Assembly: GCF_029867415.1 (NCBI RefSeq)
Contig: NW_026705765.1
Coordinates: 310,001 to 374,000, forward strand
Origin: Vicia villosa
Lineage: Eukaryota > Streptophyta > Magnoliopsida > Fabales > Fabaceae
Length of the DNA: 64,000 nucleotides
Direction: 5' to 3'
Below, one piece after another: positions 23,199 through 32,793 of the stretch; the first letter of the stretch is position 1; each line of letters opens with the position of its first letter. Below the pieces are notes generated by a model. It was not told where the DNA came from. It did not search any database and saw only the letters and a list, made by a program, of their open reading frames with translations. Both the position numbers and the translations under genes were made by a program.

Positions 23199-23540
23199 TC
23201 AGAGTATCCGGGGTTCGAGCTTCCGAAATGTGTATCTAATAAGAATGTTTCAGAAGTCTGGGGTTCGAGCTTCCGGAATGTATATCTGATTGGAATGTTT
23301 CAGAAGTCTGGGGTCAAGCTTCCAGAATGTTCATCTGATTGGAACTTTCAGAAGGTCCGGGGTTCGAGCTTCCGGAATGTATATCTGATTGGAATGTTTC
23401 AAAAGTATGGGGGTCAAGCTTCCAGAATGTTCATCTGATTGGAACTTTCAGAATGTCCGGGGTTCGAGCTTCCAGAATGTATATCTGATTAGAATGTTTC
23501 AGAAGTCTGGGGGTCAAACTTCCAGAATGTTCATCTGATA
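23199..23540. repeat. ~49-bp minisatellite (7 copies, alternating variants)
   Basis: Seven units of about 47 to 51 bp follow the pattern TCCGGGGTTCGAGCTTCC..AATGT.TATCTGATTGGAATGTTTCAGAAG. They come in two variants: one with GGGGTTCGAGC and AATGTATATC, the other with GGGGTCAAGC and AATGTTCATC plus AACTTTCAG. The last five alternate, so the current expanding unit is a dimer of about 97 bp. The open frame over it is a by-product of the repeat length. Confidence 0.88.
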
Positions 23541-23785
23541 GAGATTGATTTGTTGACGATATTTGTCTAACCAGTTGGTCGACTTGAAAGGCAAAGTTAG
23601 TTCTATGTGATATTATGAATGCAAACGCAATCTTTTCAAGGATCTTTAGGAATTTAGTTAGCAACATTAGAAAATGATTTGGTCGCGTCTTTGTCTGAAG
23701 AATTCTGATTCTTGGACGTTCTTATATGGGAATCGAGCTCACCATATCGAGTGGGTCGTCGCCTCTGATTCGGGACACTTGTGAA

Positions 23786-23905
23786 TTTGAAGGTACATGG
23801 CTAGAGGAAAATAAATCCTCTCGCCCCTTGATAGGTGTTGAGCCTTTGAATTGGAAGGTACGTGGCTAGAGGAAAATAAATCCTCTTGCCCCTTGATTAG
23901 GATTT
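23786..23905. repeat. 65-bp tandem duplication in Ogre F 3' UTR
   Basis: AAGGTACATGGCTAGAGG at 23790 and AAGGTACGTGGCTAGAGG at 23855 begin two near-identical 65-bp units. Each contains AAAATAAATCCTCT.GCCCC. It is a two-copy array, perhaps an early stage of minisatellite growth. Confidence 0.8.
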
Positions 23906-23994
23906 CAGTCCTTGATAAGAGTACCTGAAATTGTGCGCCCTAAATCCCTAAGATCTTTGAAATGGTTAGTTAACATGCAATGTTATGATGTCAT

Positions 23995-25220
23995 TGTTGA
24001 AAGTATATTGGAGTACTTTTAGATTATCGTTTTCCACAGGGATTGGTGTGATATCACCGCCGTTCTATAGTTTATGTTGTCTTGAGTTAATGTTACTTTG
24101 GTTTTGGGTTTGCAAAAGATTATTCCATAATTTTAGTAGCAAGGATTAAATTAAAGAAAGTTCTAAGTTTTAAAAAGAAGTATCAAGACTTGATTTCATC
24201 AACCTATAATTTGTATGTACTCTTAACAACATGCGTATGAATTCGTTATCAATCAATATCTCACGTATCGTTCGTCTATACCGTTCGTTTCCGCAACGTT
24301 ATAGCAAGACTTACTTGATTGTTCAACCAATGATTTCTCAATTGATTGAACAACACAAATAACATTTATAAACCGATACCAAGTGATTATCAACCATTAA
24401 TTCCATGTCTAGACTTAATGTTTGATAGATGATAGAGTTAGGTCAAGATTCAAATATTGTATTTCACAAACATTTAAACCATAGAAAGATAAGATAAAGC
24501 AAACTAGATCATCTATATAGATTAACAACTTGTTCATACACAATAGTTATAAGAAAAACATACAAAAAGTAAGGAAGATTACATCAAAGCCTTGACACAA
24601 AAGTGTTTAGCTATCCATTGACATGGTAGCTTGTACAAGAAGGAAGGAAGGAAGGATAGCAAGCATCAACGGTAATTTCTCGACGATCAATGCTTCGATT
24701 CTTCTTCTCCAAGTCAAAATACTGAATTTAGGGTTTCTTGGCTCTCAAAATGGTCTAACTACTCAAAATTACAGAACTGATCTATATATAGAAAAACCAG
24801 AATCTGAGCAACGCGCGTCGCGCGCTCCAGCTCGCGGCGCGAGCTCTTCATTAAATGATCAAACCGCCCTAGCGCGCATCGCAAGCTCTTCACCTCGCGA
24901 CGCGCGGATGCCACTAACTTTGTACTACAAAATTTCTTTCACAGTGCGCGGCGCGCGCTCCTGCTCGCGACGCCCCCATGAGCAGAAATTGAAATATTGT
25001 CTTTGCAAATGGCTCAACAATCCAAGCCTCAAAATTACACCTAATAAAAGAAAACCTGCATAAAAATCACTAAAAACAACAATTATAAAAAGACGAAAGC
25101 TTAAAAACTAAACTACTATTATATACTTCAAAATAAACGGGGTTTCATTAATTTGCGATAAAAATTAGTCGAAAGGTACCAACTATAAAAGAAAATATTA
25201 ACACACTTTGGCACCTAACA
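23995..25220 (-). repeat. 3' LTR of element D
   Basis: It is 1,226 bp; in the minus sense it starts TGTTAGGTGCCAAAGTGTG at 25220 and ends TACTTTCAACA at 23995. A TATA motif (CTATATATAG) is at 24782-24791. Three CG-rich modules near 24811, 24871 and 24951 stand out in an AT-rich LTR. The 146-residue plus-strand frame across the LTR is not considered a gene. Confidence 0.92.
24782..24791 (-). promoter_or_regulatory. TATA box in D 3' LTR
   Basis: CTATATATAG is preserved at the same LTR position in both copies (here and at 35071-35080), roughly 430 bp from the LTR start. It is the only good TATA match in the LTR. Confidence 0.55.
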
Positions 25221-26546
25221 ACTCTCCCCAACTTAAAACCTTGTTTGTCCTCAAACAAAAAGAAAAACAACCATAAGATCACAAGCTAAGACAAGAACAA
25301 ATTGGTGGTTCAAATTCCACAAGCACACAAGTAACATCTTACCCTTACTAGAATACACCATGATTAAGATACTAATACTAAATACACATTTGATGTCAAC
25401 AATTCCTAAAGCAAAATAAGTTCAAGATTGAATCACAACCTACACACTTCTCTAGTAAGAGACAAAATTGAGGATCCTAACGCTCACACAACAATGACGC
25501 CAACATCCAGAATCAATTATGCATTCATCTACACAACATTTATATAAAAAGCGTAAAAGCAAGAATCACAAAGACTTCAGGGTTGTAGCTTGGCTTGGTT
25601 AACAAGGAAGTGTCATCTCTCAAGGCCATTGAAACGAAAGGGTCAATACCTAAGAGAGCATTCAATAGGACATTTACATCCACACATCCCTATCAACCGA
25701 TTACACACTTTTATTGCTCAAGAGTTCATCCTTTTAATTTCAAGGAAACTAGCTATACACAAAGCTCTTTTCTTTTCTTTTTCTTTTTCTTTTTCTTTTC
25801 TTTTTCTTTTCTCTCTTGAGCAATCACTTATTTTCTTCTCCACACCAATACAACCATTTTTTTTATTCTCCCCACCTTGAATATTACCACCACATAATCA
25901 CGAATGTTCCTTATTCTAAGGCGAAAAAGGAATCAATCCTAACCACGTTTTATGGTACTCTTCAAGGTTAAAAGAAAGTCATCAAGATTCAGATCAAAAA
26001 TCGCCAATTAAAAACAAGGGAATGATACCGATTGAATCTTGGCAAAGCGGCTCAAAGTGGTTAGCAAATACTCACACACTCACCATGTAGGTTATATTTG
26101 GTAGAGAAGTTATACTCGTAATGCGAAATAAAATGCTTTGATCACTTTCGTGCTTTACACAATTAAATAAAAAATGCAAGATTAAACATAATAAACACGA
26201 GTTAAACGCACATTGTTGGTAACCACAAAATAATATATATACAATGGAAAGGCTCCTCACACTAAATTTAGTACTAAAGTGATTCATTATTGAACTATTT
26301 TTGTTAAAGAAAACGTGACATCTAATTTGTACAATTAAAAGCATCAAATTCATGGTATACTAAAGAAACGGTAAAAATGTACCTTGCACGTACTAATTTC
26401 ACATTATATCATCACCGCCCTAATTGGTTGTAAAAACTTGCTTTCATCAAGGAAGCAATTTCACAAGGACAAACAAAAATTTAAATAAAATGCAAAAATT
26501 AAAAAAAACTTAAACTTCATAAAAATAATCCAAAAAGGCTTTAAAC
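25221..26546 (-). other. Element D 3' region: polypurine tract, hairpin and UTR
   Basis: The polypurine tract in the minus sense is AAGTTGGGGAGAGT, directly next to the LTR at 25221-25234. A hairpin follows at 25241-25258 (TTGTTTG, loop TCCT, CAAACAA on the plus strand). Further right is a pyrimidine tract of about 45 bases (25771-25815, CTTTTT/CTTTTC repeats; purine-rich in the element's sense). No coding frame is supported between here and the additional ORF; frames at 25590-25880 come from the pyrimidine tract. Confidence 0.7.
25241..25258 (-). promoter_or_regulatory. PPT-adjacent hairpin of element D
   Basis: On the plus strand TTGTTTG (25241-25247), loop TCCT and CAAACAA (25252-25258) form a perfect 7-bp stem. 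It starts 7 bp past the polypurine tract. Element E has two hairpins with the same core (TTG, TCCT, CAA) but different outer stem bases, at 37349-37366 and 38339-38356. Confidence 0.65.
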
Positions 26547-27779
26547 TTAGCCTATAATCCAAAATACCTTATCCTTAAAAGGATGGCACAAAAGTTTCAA
26601 CTGAAAATAAAATGCAAAAAATAAAAAAACTACAATATATAGAAAAAATACATCTCGCTCCTCCTCAGAATCATCATCAACATCATCACCAGCTCCCCCT
26701 TGAGAAACTGGCATGTCCTCAGACCAACGCGCATATGCCGCCAAATCATCTCTAGAACCCACAGGCCGCTGCACAGAAAGAATCTGAAGAGAATCCTGGA
26801 TAAACATGAAAGCTCTCTGGTGAGCCATATGCATCTGCCAATTCCAGTCACCATGCTGGCCCAACTGTGGCACAACAGGCGGAGCAGCAGCAACAGGAAC
26901 AGCCTCAGCAGCAGGAGCACCAGCTGCAGGAACAGGGTTAGCAGAACAAAACCTGTTAGCAAAAGCATCATCAATCACTCCATCCATGGGAATAAGTACC
27001 CTAGATGGAAATCTAACACTTGCCTTCCTGCACATCCCCATAATCAAACCGGGAAAAATCAACCGGCATTTGGCTCTATCACCATAACTAGTGTCATTCA
27101 GAGCAACCCTATTCAATTCATTTGCTACTATCCTAGCAATATCAACCTCTTCACCTGTAAGAATAGAGTACACTAAACCAGCAGTGTCCAGTGTAATAGT
27201 AGTGGTGTGACTTCGTGGCCTTAAATTATACAGGACCACGGAAGTCCCCAACTGAGCATTAAAGGTTAGATTACGACGGGTGAAGGTCTTCGGGTGGCCA
27301 GTGGTGCTCAAATCATAAGTACACCCACTTTGGCATAACTTTTCCCTCATAGCCTCAGCATCCCAACTACCTTGATTTAACCGAGGATGATACCTACACT
27401 CCTTAGTCAAAGCTCGAGGATCATCCAAAAAATCAATCTCTTTTCCTCGCACCCACGTCTTAAATGGGAATGCCTCGGTCGGAACCCAGTTACTTAAAGG
27501 CAAAGCATTAGAATAAAACTCCCGAAGGATTTCTACCTGATAGAACTTGCCCGACTTATACAACTTGTCCCAGCAAGTGTCGTTCAAGTAGCTCCAAGCA
27601 ACAGAAAAATTTCCTTTCTCACTAGGTACAATGGTTCTCTCTGGCCAAACCGTGCGTCCTTTCAATTCTTCATACCGAGCCTCTTGCTCAGGACCACGGA
27701 ACCGAGTGTGGTCATAGCGCGCACGGGAGCCGGAAGATTCACCGGCAACACCTCTTTTCTTTTTCATTGGAGGAGCCAT
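26547..27779 (-). CDS. Athila additional ORF (plant transposon protein domain, env-like position)
   Basis: An intact 410-residue frame in the same sense as pol, between integrase and the 3' LTR. This is where Athila elements carry their extra 'env-like' ORF. The N-terminus has a basic patch (KKKRG, residues 5-9). The body has the pattern I associate with the 'putative plant transposon protein' domain: FYSNALPLSN..PTEAFPFKTWVRGKEIDF, LVYSILTGEEVDIARIVANEL, LIFPGLIMGMC. An Ala/Pro-rich stretch (about residues 283-310) and an acidic stretch (DDDSEEE) follow. Then comes a strongly hydrophobic segment near the C-terminus (FFLYIVVFLFFAFYF), a possible membrane span. There is no signal peptide and no glycoprotein hallmark, so an envelope role is unproven. 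Its being the only intact ORF in D while pol has decayed is notable. Confidence 0.8.
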   Translation of the reverse strand: MAPPMKKKRGVAGESSGSRARYDHTRFRGPEQEARYEELKGRTVWPERTIVPSEKGNFSVAWSYLNDTCWDKLYKSGKFYQVEILREFYSNALPLSNWVPTEAFPFKTWVRGKEIDFLDDPRALTKECRYHPRLNQGSWDAEAMREKLCQSGCTYDLSTTGHPKTFTRRNLTFNAQLGTSVVLYNLRPRSHTTTITLDTAGLVYSILTGEEVDIARIVANELNRVALNDTSYGDRAKCRLIFPGLIMGMCRKASVRFPSRVLIPMDGVIDDAFANRFCSANPVPAAGAPAAEAVPVAAAPPVVPQLGQHGDWNWQMHMAHQRAFMFIQDSLQILSVQRPVGSRDDLAAYARWSEDMPVSQGGAGDDVDDDSEEERDVFFLYIVVFLFFAFYFQLKLLCHPFKDKVFWIIG

Positions 27780-28620
27780 CTACACACATAAACAAAACAC
27801 AAACACAATTCAATCTACAAGATTAGCTCATAATCACTAACATTCATAACACGATAAAAAACCGAACAAAATCGCAAAACAGAACCACATGGAACTGAAC
27901 AGAAACATAATTCAAAATAAAACAAAATTATGCTAAGCGTGTGTCGCGCGCCCTACCTCGCGACGCGAGATCTGCGAAACTCGGAAAAAACAGAGCTGCA
28001 ACAATGGTTGCAGCTACCACCAACAACAAATCCCTAATCGAACAGAACCACATACTAATCCTAACCTATTTATGTCTCTAAACACACATTTATCAACAAA
28101 ACCACCTAATCCTAAATCTAATTCCATAAAACCTACTAATAGATAAAACACAATTAAGAAAAAGAAGAAGAAGAATGTACATACCTTTCAATGATGATGA
28201 AAAGTGGAAGAGAAAAGAGAAAGATTGAGGAACAATGAAATTGGAAGATGGGGATGGAAGAAACTTGAGCAAATTAGGAGAAAAGAGGCAAAAACACCTC
28301 TAAACCCTAATGAACTCGTAAAAGGAAGGGGGCTGGGTCTGGTCCCATTCTGGGCCCAACCCAGAAAATATATATATATTTTTTAATTTTTTTGTTCAGC
28401 GCGCGTCGCGAGCTAGGATGCCGCGCCGCGCGTTCACCACTGCCGCGAGGTACAGCCCGCGTCGCGATCTTAGAGGCCACGCCGCGAGTTACACCAGAAC
28501 AACAAAAAATTTCTTTTTATCAGCATGCGTAACTTTACTGGTAGGCCATTTTTTGGTTCGATATCAGCATAAAACACAAAAACGATAAAAAACACATAAA
28601 ACAAGTAGAATACTTACAAA
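27780..28620 (-). other. Spacer between the additional ORF and pol, with CG-rich modules
   Basis: No coding frame is supported. CG-rich clusters lie at about 27949-27970 (TGTCGCGCGCC, CTCGCGACGCGAG) and 28398-28495 (GCGCGCGTCGCGAG, CCGCGCCGCGCG, CCCGCGTCGCGA, CCACGCCGCGAG). They resemble those in the D LTRs and stand out from the AT-rich surroundings. The 60-residue frame at 28204-28386 has no recognisable content. Confidence 0.6.
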
Positions 28621-28669
28621 TTGGGGTGCCTCCCAATAAGCGCTTTGTTTAACGTCGGTCAGCTCGACG
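28621..28669 (-). promoter_or_regulatory. Two-hairpin element after the pol stop codon (D)
   Basis: In the minus sense, 13 nt after the pol stop, CGTCG (loop AGCTGAC) CGACG forms the first hairpin (28653-28669). After the linker TTAAACAAAGCGCTTA, TTGGG (loop AGGCAC) CCCAA forms the second (28621-28636). Element E has the same arrangement at 38642-38690 with changed but still pairing stems. Function unknown; 3' end processing, packaging or translation control are possible. Confidence 0.65.
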
Positions 28670-28682
28670 GTCAAAGGTGATA

Positions 28683-29516
28683 TCAAGGATCACCTAGAAC
28701 AAGAACACTTGTTTCCCGAGTAAACTCACTTCCACGATACACCTTCAACCTTTTACCATTTACCGTCCATTCTTTCTTTGTTTTTGTATCCTCTACCACT
28801 ATAGCACCGTAATTCCTTACCTCTTTGACTAAAAACGGTACGGACCACTTAGATTTTAACTTTCCTGGAAAAAGCTTCAAGCGGGAATTGAAGAGAAGCA
28901 CGAGTTGACCGACCTTAAAGTCTTTCAAACGGATTTTACTATCGTGATAGAATTTAACCTTCTCCTTGTAAATTGTGTTAGAATGATAGGCATGTAACCT
29001 AAACTCGTCCAACTCATGGAGTTGAACTTTTCTCTTTTCGCCACACGACTTAGGATCGAAATTCAACAATTTCAAAGCCCAAAAGGCTTTATGCTCTAAT
29101 TCCACCGGAAGGTGACAACTTTTGCCGTAAACCATTTGAAATAGTGTGAGACCAATCGGGGCTTTAAAAGCGGTCCGATAAGCCCCCAATGCTTCATCAA
29201 GCTTAAGCGACCAATCTTTTCTAGAGCTCGAAACTATTTTCTCAAGAATTCGCTTAATCTCACGATTCGATACCTCGACTTGACCATTAGTTTGCGGATG
29301 GTATGGAGTGGCAACCTTGTGCTTAACTCCATATTGCTCCAACACTTTTTCAAGTGGAGCATTGCAAAAATGCGATCCGCCATAACTTATCAACACACGA
29401 GGCGTACCAAAACGCGCAAAAATATTCTTTTTCAAAAATTTTATCACGGTTTTACCGTCTGCTTTAGGTGAAGCAATCGCTTCCACCCACTTTGAAACAT
29501 AGTCAACCGCGACCAA
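28683..29516 (-). pseudogene. Element D integrase core and C-terminus, catalytic Asp lost
   Basis: The 277-residue frame starts inside the integrase core after the first catalytic Asp (its GIDF motif lies upstream of the start, past a TAG). Motifs: DYVSKWVEAIA, then ISYGGSHF where Ty3/gypsy integrases have an Asp before GG, then the catalytic Glu context HPQTNGQVEVSNREIK. The Asp to Tyr change removes the second residue of the D,D-35-E triad. The C-terminal part has KFYHDSKI, FKVGQLVLLFNSRLKLFPGKLKSKW and GAIVVE, the usual gypsy C-terminal domain. An upstream stop (29568-29570) separates it from the zinc-binding part. Non-functional integrase in this copy. Confidence 0.9.
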
Positions 29517-29567
29517 AATGTACTCATTAGATAAAGAGGATGGAAATGGCCCGACAAAGTCAATACC

Positions 29568-29930
29568 CTAACAATCAAACACTTCCACCTCTAGGAAGCT
29601 TTGTAGGGGCATTTCCTCTCGTTTAGCAATCCCACCACTCCGTTGACAACTATCACAACCCGGCACATGATGGTAAGCGTCTTTAAACAACGTAGGCCAC
29701 CAAAAGCCCGCCTGAAGGACTTTGGTTGCCGTACGCAATCCATTATAGTGGCCACCATATGGAGAATTGTGACAATGCCACAAAATACTTTGGGATTCCT
29801 TACTTGTAACACATCTCCTCAAAAGATTGTCACTACTCAACTTGAAAAGATAAGGCTCATCCCACACATAAAAGTTTGCATCGGATAAGAAATTTCGTTT
29901 TGGTTCCAAGTTAGATCTTCGGGAATCCAC
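29568..29930 (-). pseudogene. Element D integrase zinc-binding domain
   Basis: The frame contains the H-H-C-C zinc finger of integrases, with CHNSPYGGHYNGLRTATKVLQ and then CDSCQRSG, preceded by RRCV and GFWWPTLFKDA. It ends in EVFDC followed by TAG, where the family usually has a Trp before GIDF. A stop therefore separates zinc-binding and catalytic parts. It overlaps the RNase H/connection frame by about 90 bp, which implies a frameshift between them. Confidence 0.88.
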
Positions 29931-30268
29931 CCGGTCGTTTTATGGTTAGCCATATCCGCGAACCAAGGTCTAACTTGGACCATAAATAGTTTCTCATCCA
30001 GAAATTCCTCTCTCACCTCACTTTCAAATTGCGTTACCTCGGTATTCACCAACCAAGATAAATGATCAGCTACCACGTTTTCGGACCCTTTTTTGTCTCT
30101 TATTTCTAGATCAAACTCTTGAAGCAAGAGAATCCACCTAATTAGCCTTTGTTTTGAGTCCGGCTTTGTGAGCAAGTACTTGATAGCTGCATGGTCAGCA
30201 TAACACACAATTTCTGAACCAATTAAATAAGAACAAAATTTCCCCAAAGAAAACACAATAGCGAGCAA
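29837..30268 (-). pseudogene. Element D RNase H and connection region
   Basis: The sequence has the gypsy RNase H pattern: [18 protein letters not shown], then [26 protein letters not shown] and a C-terminal [12 protein letters not shown] with the last acidic residue. In the family an Asp or Thr-Asp-H precedes AAIKYL; here YADHAA is intact. The start shown is an internal Met: the ancestral frame continues upstream to the RT piece but is cut by two in-frame stops near 30270 and 30354. Confidence 0.85.
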
Positions 30269-30355
30269 TTATTTTTCGGTAGTTGCGTAATTGATTTGCG
30301 CTTCATTTAAAACTTTGCTCGCATGGTGAATAGCATGAAAAATTTTGTTCTTTCT

Positions 30356-30886
30356 TTATCCTAAAATGGCACCCACCTCATAATCACTCGCATCACACAT
30401 GAGTTCAAATTCAAGGGACCAATTAGGAGCGACGATTATGGGTGCGGTGACCAACTTTTCTTTAAGCTCTAGGAATGCATTTAAACAAGATTCATCAAAA
30501 AGAAATTCCGTACCTTTGTTGAGTAGATTACTCAACGGCTTTGCAACTTTGGAGAAATCTTTGATAAATCTTCGATAAAACCCGGCATGACCTAGAAAAC
30601 TTCGGATACCCTTCACATTCAATGGAGGAGGCAACTTCTCTATCACTTCAATTTTTGCTTTATCCACCTCAAGGCCTCTTGAAGAAACTTTGTGGACGAG
30701 CACAATTCCTTCGGTAACCATAAAGTTGCACTTCTCCCAGTTTAGGACCAAATTTGACTCCACACAACGACTTAGCACGGTATCAAGATTTTTCAAACAT
30801 AGATCAAATGAAGCCCCGAAAACCGAGAAGTCATCCATAAACACTTCGATGCACTTCTCAATCAAGTCGGAAAAGATAGCTTGCAT
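30356..30886 (-). pseudogene. Element D RT palm/thumb and start of RNase H
   Basis: The frame begins just before the RT catalytic box, VFMDDFSVFG, with both aspartates intact. It continues with LNWEKCNFMV, GIVLVHKVSSRGLEVDKAKIEVI and IRSFLGHAGFYRRFIKDFS, all standard for gypsy RT. It then reads into RNase H with FELMCDASDYEVGAILG. It ends at a TAA where the family has Gln. The preceding RT piece is in another frame: one base is missing near 30909 relative to the family pattern. Confidence 0.9.
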
Positions 30887-32793
30887 ACACCGTTGAAATG
30901 TTGCCGTGCATTACACAACCCGAAAGGCATTCTCCGATAAGCAAAAATACCGAAAGGGCATGTGAAAGCGGTCTTCTCATGATCCTCGGGATTGACTACA
31001 ATTTGATTGTATCCCGAATACCCGTCTAAGAAACAATAAAATTGTTGACCAGATAATATCTCAAGCATTTGATCCATAAACGGTAAGGGAAAATGATATT
31101 TTCTCGTAGCTTTATTTAGCCTACGATAATCGATACACATCCTCCATCCCGTCACGGTTCGAGTAGGAATTAGCTCATTCTTTTCATTTCGAATCACCGT
31201 CATTCCACCCTTCTTGGGCACCACATGGACGAGACTCACCCAAGCACTATCCGAGATCGAATAAATCATCCCGGCTTCTAACATTTTCACTACTTCCTTT
31301 CTCACTACCTCTTTCATCACCGGATTCAATCTTCTTTGTGGTTGAGCCACCAGTTTAAAGTCATCCTCCATAAAAATCTTATGCATACAAAAGGAGGGAC
31401 TAATTCCTTTGAGATCGGAAAGTGTCCATCCCATTGCTTCTTGATTTCTTTCTAAGACCACAAGTAATTTTTCTTCTTCACCCTTAGAAAGGGCGTTGCT
31501 AATGATAACCGTCTTGTTTTCATTCTTCTCAAGAAACACATACTTCAAGTGAGACGGTAACACTTTCAATTCCACCTTTGGTTCTTCAACTTCAAGCTCA
31601 TATTTCAATTCTTCAATTTGAGATTCAAAAGGATTTATCTCATCACATGCCTCAAGATTTCTCAAGCAATCTTCAATTTCTTTCTCTTGATCTTTTGTAA
31701 GCACTTCAAGAGCTTCCATCAAAGTTTTCTTAAGAGGATTAGACAAGTGCATTTGATTCTCCACTTTCATAATCGCTTTTTCTGTGGCATCAATTCTAAA
31801 ACAATCATCGTCATCACTAGGATGCTTGATGGCTTCAAAGAGATTAAGACATAATTCCTCGTCTTGGTATCGCAATTTCATTAAGCCATCATCAATGTCT
31901 ATCATCATTCGGGCCGTCTTCATGAAGGGCCTTTCTAAGATCAATGGTATATATGGATCTTCTTCCATGTATATGACAACAAAGTCAACCGGAAACCAAA
32001 ATTTGTCAACCTTGACAAGCAAGTCTTCCGCAACTCCATGAGGATGAGCTGTGGATTTATCCGCTAGTGATAATGTCATTCGAATTGGCTTCAAGTCATT
32101 AATTCCTAACCTTCTCACCATAGACAAAGGAATCAAATTAATACCAGAACCGGTATCAACCAAACCTTTGCCTATATGAACATTTCCAATAGACACCGAC
32201 AACGTCACCCGTCCAGGATCATTTGATTTAATCGGTGTAGTGCGTTGAATTAACGCATTACAACAAGAGCTCGCCGTTACTAACTCGTGATCCAAGAATC
32301 TCCTCTTTTTTGTGATGATGTCTTTGATGAATTTTGCATACATCGGCATTTGCTCTAATGCCTCGGAAAAAGGAACATTTATTTGCAATTTACTGAAAAT
32401 ATCCAAGAACCGAGCATAGTGCTTTGCATCTTCTTTCTTTGACGGACCGGGAGGGTAAGGAATTTTTTTTACATGAATTGAATCCTCTTTCATCTTCCCC
32501 TTTTCACTCACACTCAATCTTTTCTTTCCTTTTACCACTTCTATCTCCGGATTTTCTTTTTCCACTAATTCTTTCTCTTTCTCATTTTCAACTAAATCAC
32601 CCTCAACATTTTTTTCTACTTCAATCACTCTATCTTTTTCAACATCAATAATATCTTCCTCAACTACTTCTCCTACACCAATATCAATATTTCTACCGCT
32701 ACGAGTTAGAATGGACTTACAATGCTCACGAGTATTTTCTTGTGTAGTAGCCGGAAAAAGACCTTTGTTGTGATTGGCAAGTTGCTTTGACAA
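30862..32793 (-). pseudogene. Element D gag C-terminus/linker, protease and first half of RT
   Basis: The 643-residue frame has three parts. Its N-terminal linker is acidic and Lys/Glu-rich (QLANHNKGLFPA, EHCKSILTRSG). It ends in the conserved KIPYPPGP ... FLDIFSKLQINVPFSEALEQMP ... KKRRFLDHELV segment typical of Athila gag-protease junctions. Next is an aspartic protease with VDTGSGINLIPLSM (catalytic DTGS). RT blocks follow: KMLEAGMIYSISDSAWVS, VPKKGGMTVI, GWRMCIDYRRLNKATRK, FYCFLDGYSGYNQI and FGLCNA. The frame is lost after CNA by a one-base deletion, and an in-frame stop separates it from gag upstream. Strong family match, inactive copy. Confidence 0.92.

Larger units (their letters stand above)
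19680..23994 (-). other. Ogre F 3' untranslated region with polypurine tract
   Basis: This is internal sequence of the minus-strand Ogre F between the lost end of pol and the 3' LTR. The polypurine tract adjoins the LTR at 19680-19692 (GAACAAGGGCAGC in the minus sense). No coding frame with pol similarity is present; frames at 21514-21858 or 19587-19796 lack recognisable sequence. The region is rich in tandem arrays (19945-20745, 23199-23540, 23786-23905) and has a hairpin homologous to those of Ogre B at 22321-22347. It is cut at 23994 by element D and resumes at 42569. Long, repeat-prone 3' UTRs are known for Ogre elements. Confidence 0.7.

Noticed and set aside
24623..25063. 146-codon plus-strand frame in D's LTR
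   Set aside because: It is antisense to the LTR, spans the CG-rich modules, and is broken in the other LTR by insertion; no domain is visible.
25590..25880. Ser/Phe-rich 96-codon frame
   Set aside because: Its second half is a CTTTTT/CTTTTC pyrimidine tract in the 3' region of element D.
32424..32651. Plus-strand frames across D gag-pol
   Set aside because: Shadows of the minus-strand gag-pol coding sequence.
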